Source: an uncultured Clostridia bacterium
GTDB lineage: Bacteria; Bacillota; Clostridia; Christensenellales; UBA1242
Direction of reading: 5' to 3'
DNA length: 64,000 bases
NCBI GenBank assembly: GCA_934754475.1
Contig: CAKVHV010000002.1
Location: 248,001 to 312,000 of the forward strand
How positions within the stretch are numbered: position 1 is the first letter of the stretch; every line of letters begins with the position of its first letter. Below are positions 62,682 to 64,000 of the stretch, piece by piece. A model generated the notes under the pieces. The model had not been told where the DNA came from and searched no databases. It saw only the letters and a program-made list of their open reading frames with translations. Both the position numbers and the translations under genes were made by a program.

Positions 62682-63467
62682 TTATATTGTATTTTTGTAA
62701 ACGTCGTTTTTCTTAAGTCCCCTAACCTTAGCAAGAACTTTGCTTGCATCACTCTTAGTAAGCCCCATATCCAAAAGCACTTGTAAGTCAGCATTTATAT
62801 CATTATGACTTTCTTTTTTTTCTGGCTTGTTTACAACAACGACAAATTCGCCTTTGATAGTTCCTTTAAACCCTTCTTTAAGAGTAGAAAAAGTCTTTTC
62901 TTCAAATTTTTTGCTTATCTCTCTTATGACACAAATTTCTCTATCTCCTAGCGCACTATACAAATCCAACAAGTCTTTTTCTATAGAATGTGGCGACATA
63001 TAAAAAATTAGTGTTGTGTCATAATCCTTGATATTTTCAAGCATAGTCTTTCTTTTTGTATTGTTATCCGACAAAAACCCAACAAATGTAAACGGCACAT
63101 CATATCCGCTCATTACATAAGCATTGACAAAAGCACTTGCTCCCGAAATCACAGTGTATTCCAAGTCGTTTTTAATTAGTTCTTTGACTAAAATTTGACC
63201 CGGGTCACTAATTCCAGGCATGCCAGCATCCGAAATAAGTGCTATATTTTTGCCCGCTTTCAAATCTTCTATTATACTTAAACTAGCCTTGCTTTCATTA
63301 AATTTATGATAAGATTTGAGTGGCTTTTTTATTTTGTAAAACTCAAGCAAAACTTGGCTTGTTCGAGTATCTTCACACAAAATATAATCCACACTTTCAA
63401 GTGTTTCAATCGCTCTTTGAGTAAACTCTTTTAAGTTCCCAATTGGAGTTGCAACCAAATATAACAT
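62682..63467 (-). CDS. rsmI: 16S rRNA (cytidine 1402-2'-O)-methyltransferase RsmI
   Basis: 261 residues. SAM-dependent tetrapyrrole-methylase fold: YLVATPIGNLKEFTQRAIE, LCEDTRTSQVLL, LISDAGMPGISDPG, plus a C-terminal helical tail. RsmI 2'-O-methylates C1402 in the 16S decoding region. It follows the trmN6-like gene by 3 bp. Confidence 0.95.
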   Translation of the reverse strand: MLYLVATPIGNLKEFTQRAIETLESVDYILCEDTRTSQVLLEFYKIKKPLKSYHKFNESKASLSIIEDLKAGKNIALISDAGMPGISDPGQILVKELIKNDLEYTVISGASAFVNAYVMSGYDVPFTFVGFLSDNNTKRKTMLENIKDYDTTLIFYMSPHSIEKDLLDLYSALGDREICVIREISKKFEEKTFSTLKEGFKGTIKGEFVVVVNKPEKKESHNDINADLQVLLDMGLTKSDASKVLAKVRGLKKNDVYKNTI

Positions 63468-63470
63468 ACA

Positions 63471-64000
63471 TTAATCAAGCGTAATTTTAAGTCCGCTTTT
63501 GCCCCCTTTCTTAGCTTTGATAATTACAATATTTGCACCACTAAGTGACTTAATAACTTTGAGTTCCTTTGGCTCTAAGTTATACTTTCGACAAAGGCAA
63601 ATAATATCCGTCAAACGTTCTTCCTTGTTGACTACATAGAAATATCCACCAAATTTGAGAAGTTTACTAGTCTCCAAAATTATTTCTTCAAGAGTAACAA
63701 GAATTTCATGCTTGCAAATAGCGACACTGTCGTTTTCACTTAGTTTGCTTGCTGTTCCTTGTTTTTTGTATGGTGGATTACAAGTAACAACATCAAAAAC
63801 ACCTTCGCCAATGATTTTGGAAACACCTTGAAGTTTGGAATTTACAACACTTATGTTTTGAATTTTGTTGTACTCAATACTTCGCTTTGACATATCCGCC
63901 AAGTTCTCTTGAATTTCAACCAAGGTTACATCTTTGACTTTGTTTTTGGCATTAACCAAAATTCCAATAACCCCACTTCCACTACACAAATCAACCACCC
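63471..64000 (-). CDS. TrmN6/YabB-like methyltransferase, 5' truncated by the window edge
   Basis: Partial, 176 codons, open at the window end. SAM loop VDLCSGSGVIGILV and catalytic TCNPPYKK (NPPY, N6-adenine methyltransferase). Related enzymes modify A37 of tRNA-Val. It forms an operon with rsmI and the MTA nucleosidase. The start codon lies beyond 64000; the GTG near 63998 is an internal Val codon. Confidence 0.88.
   Translation of the reverse strand, partial: VVDLCSGSGVIGILVNAKNKVKDVTLVEIQENLADMSKRSIEYNKIQNISVVNSKLQGVSKIIGEGVFDVVTCNPPYKKQGTASKLSENDSVAICKHEILVTLEEIILETSKLLKFGGYFYVVNKEERLTDIICLCRKYNLEPKELKVIKSLSGANIVIIKAKKGGKSGLKITLD

Overview
The window comes from a low-GC, endospore-forming Firmicute, most likely an uncultured clostridium-like gut bacterium. 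It carries spoIIR, sleB, ypeB, spmA, spmB and a SipL-like SPOCS/LysM protein. Shine-Dalgarno sites are strong (GGAG), terminators are typical hairpin plus T-run, and UGA is used as a stop, which excludes the Mycoplasma code. Finer taxonomy cannot be read from the sequence.

Layout. 1-15508 is ordinary chromosome: a large lipoprotein, a methyltransferase-cysS-regulator operon, pyk, the sporulation operon spoIIR-sleB-ypeB, the SipL-like gene, deoB-deoD, an LRR protein, a SIMPL-domain protein, a MazG-like hydrolase and a GC-rich candidate structured RNA. 15509-15599 is tRNA-Ser(CGA). 15600-40946 is an accessory island at the 3' end of that tRNA. It looks like tandem integrations: the tRNA end CTCCGCCA, each time followed by a rho-independent terminator, occurs four times (15592, 35831, 40758, 40939). 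41089-64000 returns to chromosome: metallophosphoesterase, lineage-specific hypothetical proteins, spmAB, metG-tatD-ksgA, a two-gene SUF-like Fe-S system, an RluA-type synthase, a PAP2-DgkA fusion, an ABC exporter and trmN6-like-rsmI-mtn.

Element A (about 15.6-35.83 kb) has a large serine recombinase at its left end and a nine-gene minus-strand defence operon (33796 to 20172). The first four genes match an SspABCD-like single-strand DNA phosphorothioation module: a PAPS-reductase-like ATP pyrophosphatase with Zn and Fe-S domains, a DUF4007 protein, a large P-loop ATPase and a cysteine desulfurase. They are followed by an SF2 helicase, a GHKL ATPase, a PLD-family nuclease, a GIY-YIG protein and a DndB-like DGQHR protein. 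This looks like a phosphorothioate-based defence locus with an unusual mixed effector/regulator set. A separate nuclease/helicase (DUF2075) gene is bracketed by 33-bp direct repeats. An AAA/DUF4143 ATPase with a repeat operator sits at the right end.

Element B (about 35.84-40.76 kb) has a second serine recombinase, an Xre repressor with a consensus promoter/operator, two broken membrane-protein genes (one frameshift, one nonsense codon), a small ORF and a DUF4062 protein. Between its right end and the last tRNA-end copy lies a palindrome-rich, tRNA-like 130-bp element.

Other observations: a candidate sRNA at 51784-51872 with its own promoter, a GNRA hairpin, an exposed anti-Shine-Dalgarno tract and a terminator; structured RNA candidates upstream of the first recombinase operon and inside element B; and recombinase reading frames that run across their own attachment sites.
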